Under the pieces are notes generated by a model. It did no database searches. It was not told where the DNA came from and saw only the letters and a list, made by a program, of their open reading frames with translations. This document shows, one piece after another, positions 10,521-30,699 of a DNA stretch of 64,000 bases; position 1 is the first letter of the stretch, and the number at the start of each line of letters is the position of its first letter. Source of the stretch: Dysidea avara (taxonomy: Eukaryota; Porifera; Demospongiae; Dictyoceratida; Dysideidae). The position numbers and the translations under genes are program-made. Location of the stretch: assembly GCF_963678975.1 (NCBI RefSeq), contig NC_089276.1, positions 18,481,272-18,545,271 on the forward strand, read 5' to 3'.

Positions 10521-11354
10521 ATGATCATGAAAAGACAGATGATCACGCTACTAGTGGTTTTATTGTGCTACACAAATAAGTTAGTATCAGCTACTGAACA
10601 ATGTGGAACTTATCAATTCAGTCATCCCTTATATCCTGGAGAGTCTTGTAAGGAGATCTATGACTGGAACCCACAAACTCACAGCAGGTCAGGATATTAT
10701 TGGCTTATTAATCCTGCACGTCATGTATACTGTGACATGGAGCAACGAGTAGTGTGTGGCAGTATTGGTGGATGGACTAGAATTGCTAGTGTTAACATTA
10801 CCAGAGGAGATGAATGTCCAACTGGATGGAACAAGAGATCACAAGATGGCATCAGTTTCTGTAGATCACCAAGTGACAATGATGGATGTTATCCTACAAT
10901 GTTCTCCTCTAAAGGAATAAATTACCAGAAAGTTTGTGGAATGGCTAGAGGCTACCAGAAAGGAACAACTGATGGCCTGGAGAATGATGCAGTATTCATA
11001 TTAACTAGTAGTAACCAACCTCAGTACATATGGGCCTACGAAGCTGAATTCATTGACGATTCAAGATGTAATTGCTACTCAACTTTACATCCTCTGGTTG
11101 GCTCCAGTTACTACTGTGAAAGCGGACTTAATAGTGGTTCATATAATCACGATACGCTTTACTTGTCCGATCCTTTGTGGGACGGTTTAGACTGTCATAA
11201 TGGTAATAGTTGCTGTGATAACCCTAACCTACCATGGTTCTATAAGGAATTGGATACGGCTACAATGGATGATGTGGCAGTGAGGATTTGTACTGATGAA
11301 AATTATGCAAATGAAGCAATCTTGGTGGACCAGTTAATACTCTACATACAGTGA
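10521..11354 (+). CDS. Secreted fibrinogen-related domain protein
   Basis: 277 aa in a single exon, from ATG 10521 to TGA 11352-11354. Residues 1-25 form a signal peptide (hydrophobic TLLVVLLCY core, likely cleavage after VSA), so the product is secreted. The mature part is one cysteine-rich domain. Landmarks are GESCKEIYDWN, SGYYWL, VYCDM and GGWTRIASV, followed by CPTGW; this spacing is typical of fibrinogen-related and intelectin-like lectin domains. Such proteins often bind sugars in adhesion or innate recognition. The second half lacks the classical fibrinogen calcium and acetyl-group site that I would recognise, so ligand binding is open. It is shorter than multi-domain ficolins, with no collagen or coiled-coil region. 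Neighbours are transposons, so no pathway context is visible. Methionines at 10527 and 10539 are alternative starts that keep a hydrophobic leader. Confidence 0.8.
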   Translation: MIMKRQMITLLVVLLCYTNKLVSATEQCGTYQFSHPLYPGESCKEIYDWNPQTHSRSGYYWLINPARHVYCDMEQRVVCGSIGGWTRIASVNITRGDECPTGWNKRSQDGISFCRSPSDNDGCYPTMFSSKGINYQKVCGMARGYQKGTTDGLENDAVFILTSSNQPQYIWAYEAEFIDDSRCNCYSTLHPLVGSSYYCESGLNSGSYNHDTLYLSDPLWDGLDCHNGNSCCDNPNLPWFYKELDTATMDDVAVRICTDENYANEAILVDQLILYIQ

Positions 11355-11442
11355 AGTAACTGATCATGCTGCTTGAACTGTATCTACATATTTTATGCTA
11401 AGTTGTGAATTGCAACATGTTACCTGTTATGTATATACACGT

Positions 11443-11448
11443 ATTAAA
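11443..11448 (+). terminator. Possible poly(A) signal (ATTAAA)
   Basis: ATTAAA lies 89 bp after the stop codon of the fibrinogen-related gene. It is the common variant of AATAAA, and the distance suits a short 3' UTR. Confidence 0.45.
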
Positions 11449-11454
11449 GCACAC

Positions 11455-12610
11455 CATGTATAGGCTAAGGTTTTAGCCTATCTTGTATTTATTTAAGCTT
11501 TGTAATACACATACATGCATCAGAGACTATACATAATTAAAACTATATAGTCTAAATAATCAATAGGTTCTGTCCATAACATCTTGACATCTATCTGTCT
11601 ATCTATCTATCTACCTATTATATATAAAGCTGAAAAGTTGTCCGTTTGTCTGACCATCTACATTCCATTTGAGTTCACACACTTTTCTCGCTAACTGCTG
11701 AACATATCAAAGCAGTTTTGCAATAAACAAAGCACTCATCATCTAGGAATAAGCTAGCATTTAAATGAAACTTTTCTAACTGCCGTCGTTTGTCGTTTAC
11801 AGCACATTTAGTGCAAGGGTGTAGAGCAAAAACTTGCTTGAATTTTTTCTGTAAACCACATGCAAACCCCAAGTTAACACCTATGCCAGTCAACTTATCC
11901 ATGCCTAGTTTATAAGATGGTTTGTAAGGCTTACCATTAATGTTGGAGTGGTCAAGGCATGCACTTCATAAATACAAGGTCCCTAGTTCATCCCAGCCAA
12001 AGACTATTTTCTTTTTCTTTGCTCTGGCAACCTTTTTTTCCTGTTACAAGAAACTTTTCGTTTCTCTGATTCTGAACCTTGTGATGCAGCAACATTCTTT
12101 TCTGAATGTGTGCCATTTTATTTTAACTCAGTGTAAACACTTTGACATCAACTTGTAATGCTTTTGTATAGAAATAAGGACATTAGGCCACAAATTATTG
12201 TAGACTTCTTGTTTCCTGTCACCCACCTGCATAGTAATTTTAGAGCCTCATGCAAATTTATTAGTACATTTGGGTCACATGCCCTAAATATTAATACTGG
12301 CAGGGAGTTCAGTTGTGTGGTCGTGTCATTGGGGTATTAAAGACTAGTGTCATGGTGTATTATTGATAGGTGGACTCTGATGTGAGTTTCTGATGTTAAT
12401 TAGTGCATGGCATCTGGCCTAATACTAGCAGTGAATCTCTTCAAGTTCAAGTAGCCAGCTAGCCATTGATAAACTTGAGATGAGCATATTAATCAACACG
12501 AGTCCCATTCTCAATCTGTTATTAATGTGTGAAACATTTGAAAATTCGTACTGTACAAGTCAGGCTAGTAAGTACAGTATACATACATACTAGCTAGCAT
12601 GTGTCACCAC
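11455..12610. other. Non-coding DNA with a CTAT microsatellite
   Basis: No gene recognised. A short tetranucleotide run (CTAT/CTGT) lies at 11591-11617. Short frames on either strand are AT-driven and lack family features. Confidence 0.5.
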
Positions 12611-12614
12611 AAGC

Positions 12615-12698
12615 ATGGCAAACCCAGCAGCTCTATGCGTAAATGCCTTTCTGGCTGCTCAGGAAACACTGCAACACTACAAATCTAACCTTCTAGAG
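12615..12698 (+). CDS. Possible orphan first exon
   Basis: ATG 12615 opens 28 codons of balanced composition (beginning MANPAALCVNAFLAAQETL) that run straight into a donor-like GTATGC at 12699. An in-frame TAG lies upstream at 12591. I could not find a following exon, and the DNA downstream is repeat copy B. It may be the 5' end of a gene broken by insertions, or chance. Confidence 0.25.
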
Positions 12699-12701
12699 GT
12701 A

Positions 12702-13442
12702 TGCATCTTGTTGAATCCCAGTATAATCTTAAATCACAACTAACCTTGAATCTAGCTCTCCTGAATCTGAGAGAAAAAAGCAATTTGGAGTTAATGGACT
12801 CCTTTTAATATCTTTGATATTATAATTATAGATTTTAACAATATAATAAATAATAGCTGTCTGCCCGCATGATATTTTTTTTGTCTGACTAAGACAGGAA
12901 ACAAGGAATTTACAACTTTTGGCCTAATTGTAATGAGCTCTTGCTGGAAATACATGAGACTATAGAGTAGACTTTGTTTCAACATTGAATGAGTATCCTT
13001 ACCATTGCATGTCAATAACTCAAGTAGTGTAAATATAAGAAATGAAATCCTGCACATATAAGACAGGCTTAATTAACTGATAGGTGCATGCAGGATGTAG
13101 TACTGCTGGAGTGTAGGTGTTACTGTACTTGCAGTACATTACACAACATACAGTTGGATGTTTTGCATAATTATATTATGCTGTGTCTAAATAGCCAGCA
13201 TGACAAATATTGCTTGAGTGTTAGCTAACATTTAGTTCTTTCCAGCACTAATTAAGTTACACTGTATGTGTATAAGTGTACTGAAATAATGTTCCATGCA
13301 GGACTACCGACTTTGTTTCAGCATTATACTTACATCCTACTAATTTAACTATGAGGTAATGAAGTCTTGCACATAGGGCAATGAAATCCAGCACTTACAG
13401 GGCAGGATTAATCAATTGTTGCAGTATTGCAGGAGCGTAAGT
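12702..13442. other. Non-coding AT-rich DNA with degenerate repeats
   Basis: No gene recognised. Phrases such as GAAATCCTGCACATA and GGGCAGGATTAATCAA recur loosely at 13044-13090 and 13357-13430, and also inside repeat copies A and B. This suggests old related repeat fragments. Confidence 0.4.
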
Positions 13443-14349
13443 GTGTTTACAGTAAATTACACACCTTCACGTTGGATATGCTTGCATTGGATATCACATT
13501 ATGCTGTTCCCAAATAACCAGCACAAGAAACATTACTTAAAAGTTGATCCCAAGTTCCAGCATTTAGTTCTCTATAGTCCACTGCAGAGCAGTAAATAAC
13601 ATGTATTAAAAATTACAGTGTAATCAGGGCAATAAAGTCCTGCACGTAGGGCAGATACCAGTGCTACTATACAATATTTTACCATGCAGTAACAAAAGGT
13701 TGACAGCAGAAACAGATAGATTTCATCTTTCTCTACCACTTCTGTAAAACATATATAGACACTACTTCACCTTATGTGCCACATGAAAAGTGCAGAGGAT
13801 AGTTTTTATTATATAATAATTATTCATATTAAAAAACAATAATAAACTGTATTCAACCAGAATTACAGTCATTGCAGATGCAACAAAATTGACAGTAACA
13901 GCAGTGGGTACATCAGAATATTGCAGCAAATTGATGTAAAGCCCTACATGGTTGATAACACGTGCCAAACACTGTTTTTTCAAAAGTTATGCATGACCTT
14001 GCATGATATAAAACAATTCCTGACAATGCAACAAATGGCTCACTACTTGGACGCACACTTGAACACCAGGGTGGCTGTAACACACAATTCGGAACACTCC
14101 TATAGTATTATGTACGCGTTGAGCTGGATCCTCAAAAACGTTTAATAACTCATGGATGCAATTACACATGTTCTTGATATTTGGCTCATTGCATAATACT
14201 GCTTGACCTGCTAAAAATATTTCACAATCTTTTTGTGCAATTGCAAATGCCTGACACAATATTTATGGCCAATCAAAATTTTCACCATGCATTTCCTGTG
14301 GGGAAGCCATAAATGCACCGTCCATTTTGGCACTTTCCCAAACTTCTAA

Positions 14350-14669
14350 TGCACCTATCAATGTTATCCCCCACCTCCCCCCTCCCGGGCGTAGTGGGGG
14401 AAATGGTGGGGATTTGACTTTTTGAAAAATCAAATTCTCCACCCACTGGGGAACAACTAGTGGTCAAATCTCCATGTAGTATCGCTGGAATAAACTTTAG
14501 GAAACAGATCAATTCTTATAGCTCACAAGCTAAAGCAAACACCTAAAATTTCGAACGGTCAAATGCCCCACTAGTGGGGCAAAATTTCTGATCAAATCGG
14601 TGAAAATCCCCCACTAATCCCTTAGTAAGCCCGGGAGGGGGGTAGTGGGGCTTAACATTGATAGGTGCA
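14350..14669. mobile_element. PIF/Harbinger-type MITE
   Basis: 320 bp with inverted ends TGCACCTATCAATGTTA and TTAACATTGATAGGTGCA. TAA duplications lie at 14347-14349 and 14670-14672. Copy A near 9600 reads CTTCTAATGGAGG without the insertion, which confirms the boundaries. The interior repeats CCCCAC/GTGGGG blocks and has no coding capacity. Confidence 0.85.
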
Positions 14670-14714
14670 TAATGGAGGAGCCAAACTATGCACATATGAC
14701 TGAAGTGCCTGTAT

Positions 14715-16047
14715 CGGGGGCGGATCCTGGGGGGGGGGGGGGGGGGGGGGCTTTGGGGGCTGAAGCCCCCCCCCTTACTTGATCAATATGCTGAGTATTA
14801 TAATGAAATTTTGTCTTAGCATAATTATATGATCACTAGTAATACAAATCAGCGTTGAAATCGGGTCGGGTCAACCGGGTCACATTTTCTCCAGGTCATC
14901 CGAGTCTGACCCGGTTTACAATTTATCCGGGTCTGAACCGGATTGGATCACGTGAGAAACGAAATTGTTCGTTTGACGACGTGGAAACTTATAAACGCTA
15001 TCGCGTAGCTCTTTCGTGAGCCACGCCCACTTATCGCATTACCAACATACGCTCAGCCACGCTCATTTGTTAGTAAGTGTAGTATGTAGCACGAAATTGA
15101 GGGTATCTATGGTGAGGGGTAGCTATTGTCAGTACTGAGGTGAAGACCTTTTTTTTTTTTTTTGGTCTTCAACCTACAGCTAGGCTGAAGTTGCAATATT
15201 TACTCAACACGAATCGAACGCTCAAAATGTAGACTCGTTCGCTCGCTCGAGACTAGCCGAAACACGTCTCGGCTTTAATTAATCCGGGTCACATCCGGGT
15301 CAGTGGGTCATCCGGGTCAGCAGTAGTGACCCGGTTTCAACGTTGATAAAAATACTCATAAAACCACCTTATAAACATCTTTCCAAGGTATTATCAGTGG
15401 ATTTATGCTAAAGTTTATGCAACAAGGACCCAGATCAGCATTGGAGGTGTGCAAGTCAAGATACTCTAATAGAGCAGTCAGCTAACTACTCTAATAGAAC
15501 ATTCACTGGAAACATGTAGTTGGTTCTGTTATGGAATTTTTCCACTGCACCTATACATACATGAAGTGCATTGGTCTGTTTAAAGGGCTTCATTCATCTA
15601 CTCGTGTAGTTAATATGTATGGCAATACTTAATTCAGGTACACAATTTCCATTGAAAATGCTCTCAGATTCAATCTTGTATTGTTCAAATTTCAAAATTT
15701 TCCACTTTCAACATTATTATTCTAACATGCACCTATTCAGTGTTGTGCAATTGTGAGACGGGTGCAGCATGTACTTGGTTGTCTGTACCTACCCAAACTT
15801 TTCCATTAGCAAAATGCTTCAGAGAGCCATACCTATAATCTAAAGGCAGTATATAAAATATCTACAGGCAGAAAATATTATGTGGAAATATCTCCAAATT
15901 GCAGTATTTTAACATCTATTTTTCAAAATTTTCCTGGGGGGGCATGCCCCCAGACCCCCCTAGTTCCAGCATGCTTTGCACACCTCTACCCAAGAGATTA
16001 GTACCTTGAGTTAGCCCCCCCTTTTATAAATCCTAGATCCGCCCCTG
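14715..16047. mobile_element. Non-autonomous hAT-like element (5-bp TSD)
   Basis: The ends are CGGGGGCGGATCC and GGATCCGCCCCTG, a mutated CAGGGGCGGATC terminal repeat, flanked by TGTAT at 14710-14714 and 16048-16052. The empty site is in copy A near 9640. A reverse-orientation relative lies at 42033-42882. CAGGGGCGG tips with a 5-bp duplication suit the hAT5 type. The interior carries a G(20) run, a copy of the paired motif (15463-15498), and a nested element. No transposase. Confidence 0.75.
14850..15345. mobile_element. hAT-type MITE nested in the element above
   Basis: Ends CAGCGTTGAAATCGGGTC and GACCCGGTTTCAACGTTG. The flanks ATACAAAT and ATAAAAAT are an 8-bp duplication with one mismatch, typical of hAT. 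The related copy at 42033-42882 lacks this insertion at the matching place. Subterminal GGGTC/GACCC blocks recur. It holds the GAAGACC-T(15)-GGTCTTC structure at 15142-15170. A truncated relative is at 54191-54578. Confidence 0.8.
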
Positions 16048-16487
16048 TGTATCATCTATATATATAAGCTCCTTCAAAACATCTCAATCAGATGGTGATC
16101 TTTGGATTACTATACACACAAATTATATATTACAGAACTTTGTACACTTCTAAATTTTTGACTTCACAATTCTTGATCCTTTCCACTAGCTCCTTATGTA
16201 TCTTCACTTCTTTAATTTCCTATTTTGCTGTATCGGCATTTGTGTGGATGTCTTATACATGATAGCAACTGTTGGTAGCTATTCACGCTCTTCACTGAAT
16301 CTGTCCAAATAGTATGCCATCTACAAAACAAAATTCACTGTAAAATGTCAGTGCTGACATTATAAGCTAAATATTCATCACCAATGTTGCACATAACTAA
16401 TGTTGGCCTGCATTGGAGACACTTTGTGGCATGTCTCTGAACTTTGTCTCACATTTCCATATCTTTGGCCAGGTACGGGTTCCAAAC

Positions 16488-17087
16488 TTGTACACAGTAC
16501 TACAAGTGGGGTCGTGCATACACCTTGTATAAAAACACAAGCATATTGCATAATGACATGGCTATAGTCTAGTGGCTTGTTAAAGTATGTAGTTGCCACC
16601 ATAGATTTATAAACCCCAGGGGTTTCTAATCTATGTTGCCACTGACCCTACTATATTATAATGCTCACATATTTTAACCTTTCCTTTGATGGCTTCTATC
16701 GCGAGTATGTCATCATGAACAGAAAATTTGACGAAATTGACTGACTCAAGGGTCAGCCTGGGCCGAGGAATCGGCCAACACGGCAGTCGACAACTTTCCT
16801 TACAGGGCCTTGTGTGACTCCTTGGCACTATCACAGCACATGGACCGGTTCATGCCATAAATATAACATCCAGATTATTCGCCGGATTATCAATGGTAGC
16901 GGCACATTGCATACTATAAAGCTAGCTCCTGCTAGCTTAGACTGATACTGAGGTCGGCATACCCACAATCGATTCTGCAAAGGACACGTGATGTAGTTAC
17001 TCTGCCGTCAACGATCGACTTCTTACGGTAGGCTACGAAATGTGTAGCGCTGTGGTTTTGAATGTATTATCAACGGTATAGATCAAC
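16488..17087. other. Upstream region of the ten-exon gene
   Basis: The stretch is less AT-rich than its surroundings from about 16720, with several CpGs, and probably includes the promoter and 5' UTR of the gene starting at 17088. An in-frame TAG lies 9 bp before the ATG. A minus-strand open stretch at 16631-16834 has fairly gene-like composition but no family I recognise. Confidence 0.4.
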
Positions 17088-25703
<8,616 letters not shown>

Positions 25704-25915
25704 CAACAGACCTGTAGTTCCTGACAGTTTTCTATACACACTTATCCTTTCAATGATTTTTACTTTTAGACTTTCATGTTATAGAACATTTTCATAGTTG
25801 TTATACAGTACAGCAGTGACCAGTTTGAATATTAAGTATTGATATTGATTGTTAACTCCATTGAGCAATCAACTTGCTATAGGGGAGGAGGATTTGGCTA
25901 AACAACGCTAATGGA

Positions 25916-25921
25916 AATAAA
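25916..25921 (+). terminator. Poly(A) signal of the ten-exon gene
   Basis: AATAAA lies 212 bp after the stop codon of exon 10, a suitable distance for the 3' end of this gene. Confidence 0.6.
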
Positions 25922-25939
25922 GTTACTACCTGTATAAGA

Positions 25940-26048
25940 CAGTGGAACCTCAGTTATCCTGATATTTTAAATGTTATTTATACAAAATTTCAGTGATACG
26001 GACTTTTCGGACTTGTATACCAGCCCTGGTCCCAAGAACTTTCCACTG
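25940..26048. mobile_element. Short pogo-type MITE
   Basis: 109 bp with ends CAGTGGAACCTCAGTTATCC and CTTTCCACTG. Its interior GGTCCC and GGACTTTTCGGACTT matches the reverse complement of part of the element at 19891-20129. It lacks the paired motif present there. The left flank is not a clean TA. Confidence 0.6.
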
Positions 26049-26054
26049 TATAAA

Positions 26055-26650
26055 GTAACTTGTTGGGGTATATCACATGTATACACATTAATATTTGGGG
26101 TTACATACCTGACCGCTACAAGTGTATGTAAATGATTACATATATACTTGACAGGGCACAGTGTTAAAGCCACATTTTCATCAGTGCCTAAATCTATGGT
26201 TCATTTATCTGGTCCTGCTTGCAGCCACTTTTGATTCACCATGATGAGCTTGTGTAACTGAGCAAGAAAATGGAACAATCAATTTTTAGTGTCATGTTGA
26301 AATAAACTTGTAGCTATGCCAAGTATAGAATGGTGGTGATAGTTTGCCTCCCTATAGGCTGAACTGCATGTGCTCTGCAGAGAAAAGTAGACATCTGTTC
26401 AACCTAAATTCCTTTTACTACAAGTCGAGCTATTGTTATTATTTTTATGTTTTAAGACCCCCTTCCTGCATTGCTATGTCTCGCTAGTCATCAATATGAG
26501 TTTTCACCATTATTTTCATCATCTCAATGTTATTTACCGTGTAAAATCTCAAAGTGTTTATAACACAAATAATCATACAGTGGTGTGGGATATAAATACA
26601 GTTCAAGTTCTTGTTTAACATCATCAGTTTCTTAGCGATCCCATAATTTT
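26055..26650. other. Non-coding AT-rich DNA
   Basis: No gene or clear repeat recognised. A short AT microsatellite follows at about 26679-26700. Confidence 0.4.
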
Positions 26651-26779
26651 ACTATATAGTGAGGTGAAGGTTAAAAAAAAATATATATATATATATATAT
26701 GTGTTTCTAATTGGTGGAATAGCATAACAATGAGAGTGACTGTGAGTACATGAGGTTAAGGGAGTTAGAGTCATAATTG

Positions 26780-27560
26780 ATGAGATCATAAGTCAATTTA
26801 AAGAGCATAAGTAGTTTAAGGTAGTTTCTAATTCTTTGTTCTAAAGTTGACTAGCTGCAGGATAGGTGATCTGGTTATGCTACTGTACCTGAATTGAGAA
26901 AAGTCATTCATAACAAACAGGTTGGACATCATCTAGGTGAAGGGAGTAACAGCATGTCCTACAATTGGTCTCATAATACCTTGTAGCAGTTGGATTTGGA
27001 CATTGATGGAGATTTTGTCTTAGAAAACCCTTTAGTTACAGAGTTTGCATGCTTTGTGATGGTCTTTCCAAGTGCTGGTTAATATTTACTCCTAAATACT
27101 AACGTAGCTGAAGTTGCTTGACAATTTGTTGGTCATAGATTTGATAAGTGTTTTAGGATCTTTTGTTTGTTATTGCACGTTTGAATTTAACCTGCCATAA
27201 TAGATAGGTCACTGAAGACTGATGCCATCAGCTTCAGATTGAATTGATCTATATCTATAATATTATTAAAACATCATCGGCATATAATCTGATAGTGGTT
27301 TCCTTCATTATAACTGTCTGTGATCTAAACCTTTATCCAGGATAGTTAAAGTTAGATCATAAGTAGCTTATGGGCATGGCTTGCAGTGGCAGACCTTATA
27401 AAATGCCTTTGCAAAATCTAGAAATAGTGCATTTAGCTATATTGCCACCACTGCGTGTTTAAACATAACTGCATGGAATCATTTATGACTCTTACATGTA
27501 TTGTTGAGCTCCACATTATCTTTGTGATATCATTATGTAGTAGCTAATTTACTAAACTGA
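26780..27560 (-). mobile_element. Decayed LINE reverse transcriptase fragment
   Basis: On the minus strand, broken frames around 27390-27450 read like a reverse transcriptase core (FLDFAKAFYKVCH). Around 26900-27080 they read like the conserved C-terminal part (LRQNLHQCP), which resembles NAFLRHNISNCP in the fragment at 31921-32620. Several stops and shifts show it is dead. Confidence 0.5.
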
Positions 27561-27726
27561 GCTAAGTTCATATCAATAAGTTTATAATTCACTCTAATTT
27601 ACACTCTGAAAACATTACACACAGCACACATTTATATATAGTTTTCTTTAATAAGTATCAAGTACAAGTAACTAATAGCTAATTATATTATTCATGAATG
27701 TTAGTCTACATACTTACAGATTATCA

Positions 27727-30260
27727 CTAATCTCTATACAGTTCAAAGTCTACAATACCACATCTCTGTGTGTTAAGAGTGAATTTGTCCATCAAAGTTA
27801 AGTGCAGGACTGTCTGGAGGTTGGCATTGTCATAACAGATAATGTCTTTCAGGAGGTTCTGTTGTAGCTGGGTTAGTCGTATGTTGTTCACAGTTAGTTT
27901 CTGAGACAGTGATATCCTCAGGTGGAGAGTAAGGATAAGTGTCAATGTCAACAGAGTCAGATGAGGTGGTATCAGGTGTAGCTATAGCCTTTGAAGTGAC
28001 TATTCTATGACATAGTTGATCTATGTCAGTGACATTTCGCATTTCTGCCATTGCAACACTAAAACTCACTGGACCCAGTTTCTGTAGGAACATGCCAGGT
28101 ATCCACTTGTGTGGTCCATGTGTTCTCTGACAAATGTAATAGTGTCTGGAAACATGGGTTGTGATCTGGAATGTTTGTCATGATGTTGCTTTTGATCTGC
28201 TTGTTTACATGTCACTTGTTTTGTATTTGGTATCATCAAGTCAAAGCATGTTCTGAGTTTTCGTTCAGTAACACTTTAGTCTTCACAAGGAAAAACATTA
28301 TAGTAGGGACATGAACATTGCAGTGAAACGTACTCTGAAGGCTAGTTCCAATGATGGAAAATCAATTTACTATCGCTTAGCAGAATTCTTGTTTAAATAT
28401 TATGCAACTCCTCTTTGCACAAAGCGTTTGGCAAGACCATTTGAGGTTGGATAGTAAGGAGCGCTGAAGATGCGTGTAATCAGATTGCCTTCTAGAAATT
28501 GTGTGCATAGGTGAATTAAAGACCACACATTGTCTGATACTACATGTAACTGTTCTGGCAATCCATGACAAGCAGACATGCAGTGACCTTAGGACTTCAA
28601 TTGTCTTCCCAGAGGTAGTAGTAGTTGACATCACTTCTACTTCTGGCCACTTTGAGTGTGCAACTACAACAATGAAAAACATGTAACCCAAGGATTGCCC
28701 TGCAAAGTCAACATGAATGCTGTACATCTCCATGCGGTGTCAGGAAGGGTGTAGAGGCGCTGCAGCTGGATTGGCTTGGTTAGCTTAGCATGACTGACAA
28801 GATTTACCCACTGAATCCTTCAATTGCTTTGTCTAGTCCAGTCCACCAAAAGTAGTTTTGTGCAGCAGTTGCCTTCATTCTTGTGATTCCAGGGTGATTG
28901 TCATGAAGTGATTTTAATACTTGTGAATGTAGTGTCTGTGTAACAATCACACACATACTCCACATCACACAGCCATTCTTTATATGAAGTTGATCATTGT
29001 AAGGTTGAAGTTCCCTGGTACCTTGGTAGGCCATCCCTTTTGTACATAATGGTAGACTTTCCAAGTATGGTGTCACGTCGAGTAGCTTTCTGTCTTCAAA
29101 AGTTACAGGTATTAAGAGCTGGCATTGATCATATAAGTCTGGAAGTAATAGACCCATCAGCATTACCATGGTTTGTGGTGTACTTGTATTGGATATAGTC
29201 ATATGCTGACAGTAAAATTGCCCATCTATGTAAAAATGCAGCTGCTAGAGAGGATATATGCTCCCATGATTGTAACTAATGGTTTGTGAGCATGAAATTA
29301 TTTCCATAGAGGTAACAGTGAAACTTTTAATATTAAAGATCAGTGCCAGAGCTTCCTTTTCTAGCTGTGCATAGTTCTTTTCTGCACTTGTTAATGTACG
29401 GGAAGCAAAAGCTACTGGACACCTGGAACCATCTGAGAAAATATGAAAAATAGCTGCCCCCACTCCATACACAGAAGCATCAGCTGCTAAGGTAATTGGT
29501 AAATTGGGGTTATAATGAGTGAGTACACAAGCTGATGATAGCTGGTTCTTGGCATTCTGAAAAGCTTTGGAACACTCAATTGACCAACACCATGCATTTC
29601 TTGTTTGATTGTAAAAGAGAGTTCAAAGGGTGTAAAATTGTAGACAAATTTGGAATAAACTTTCCGTAATACCCCAAATTATCTTAGTTGTTGTACATTG
29701 GCACGAGGTGGGGCTATTACAATGGCCTCTACCTTGGAAGGGACAGGTTCAATACCATCTTTAGTTATCACATGTCCTAAGTACTTGATAGACTTAAGTA
29801 GGAACTCACACTTCTCCAGTTTCAGTCTGAAACCATGCATGAGTATAGTCGGTGGAATAAACACTTGCTCAAGGATATGGAGGTGACTGTCTTCATCTGA
29901 GATACTGACCAATATAAATATCATCAATATAGCAGCACACTCCAGAATTCCTTGTAGAACAGTGTCCATTAGTTTTTGAAAAATAGCTGGAGTGGAGGAA
30001 ATGCCAAAAGGCAAGCAGTTGTATACATTCAGACCTAGATGGGTGTTTATAGTTAAGTAAGGCTTTGAGTTGTCTTCCATTGGTAACTGTAAGTAGGCTT
30101 GGGACAAGTCTAACTTACAGAATATTTTCACTGCTGATAAGGTAGAAAACAGCTCTTCAGGAGTTGGTAATGGATATTCTTCAATTGACAAAGCTTGTCA
30201 TTTTTTAATCTCCACAAATATGAAATTTCCCCATCTTTCTTTGGGATTCCCGGAGAATAC
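27727..30260 (-). pseudogene. Decayed Ty3/Gypsy pol on the minus strand
   Basis: Broken frames on the minus strand, in order from the right: reverse transcriptase (29679-30191, with FCKLDLSQAYLQLP and YNCLPFGISSTPAIFQ; the YxDD site is damaged), RNase H (29245-29472, PVAFASRTLTSAEKNYAQLE), integrase zinc-finger region (28804-29202), integrase core (28377-28733, HVDFAGQ and HSKWPEVEVM), and a C-terminal tail (27727-28093). The style is that of mag or K02A2.6-like elements. No LTR was found. The matching gag-protease half lies next to it but on the other strand (30700-31915). Confidence 0.8.
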
Positions 30261-30699
30261 AGTTTATGCCAGATAAGCCTTTACATTCAGGTTTAAGCTT
30301 TTAGCTAATCTCTTCAGCAACCAGAGAGAATTGACAATAGTTATTTTTTGTTATCAAGATATCAAGGCTCTTTTATAGACTAAGTGAAATCAAACAATCA
30401 AGATAAAATTTCGGCAACCTCTGAAAAACTCTTGATCCCCAGTCTCAAGTGAATCAACCAGGCCATACTGATATTACACTGGGCCACAACTGGAAAGCAA
30501 GTTAAGTTCCAATTTTGTAAATGCATACTGTAAATATGTATTTATAAGGTAGTTTTTTTTTTTACTGTAAGGCCACATAGCTATTCAGTTATTGTTGATT
30601 TTCTACTCCTGCTCGCACTAGTTATATGGCTACTCATTTTGGAAAACTATAGCTACAGGAATTTAACCTGAATCAGACTTCATCAAGTCATACTTGCAA

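Larger units (their letters stand above)
13443..16487 (-). repeat. Dispersed repeat, copy B, with nested insertions
   Basis: The same repeat as 8684-10408, starting at GTGTGTTTACAGTAAA and ending at GGCCAGGTACGGGTTCCAAA. The minus-strand frame at 13987-14259 parallels the one in copy A. It is interrupted by a Harbinger-type MITE (14350-14669) and by a larger element (14715-16047) that itself holds a third element (14850-15345). Copy A gives the uninterrupted sequence for the first two sites. Confidence 0.7.
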
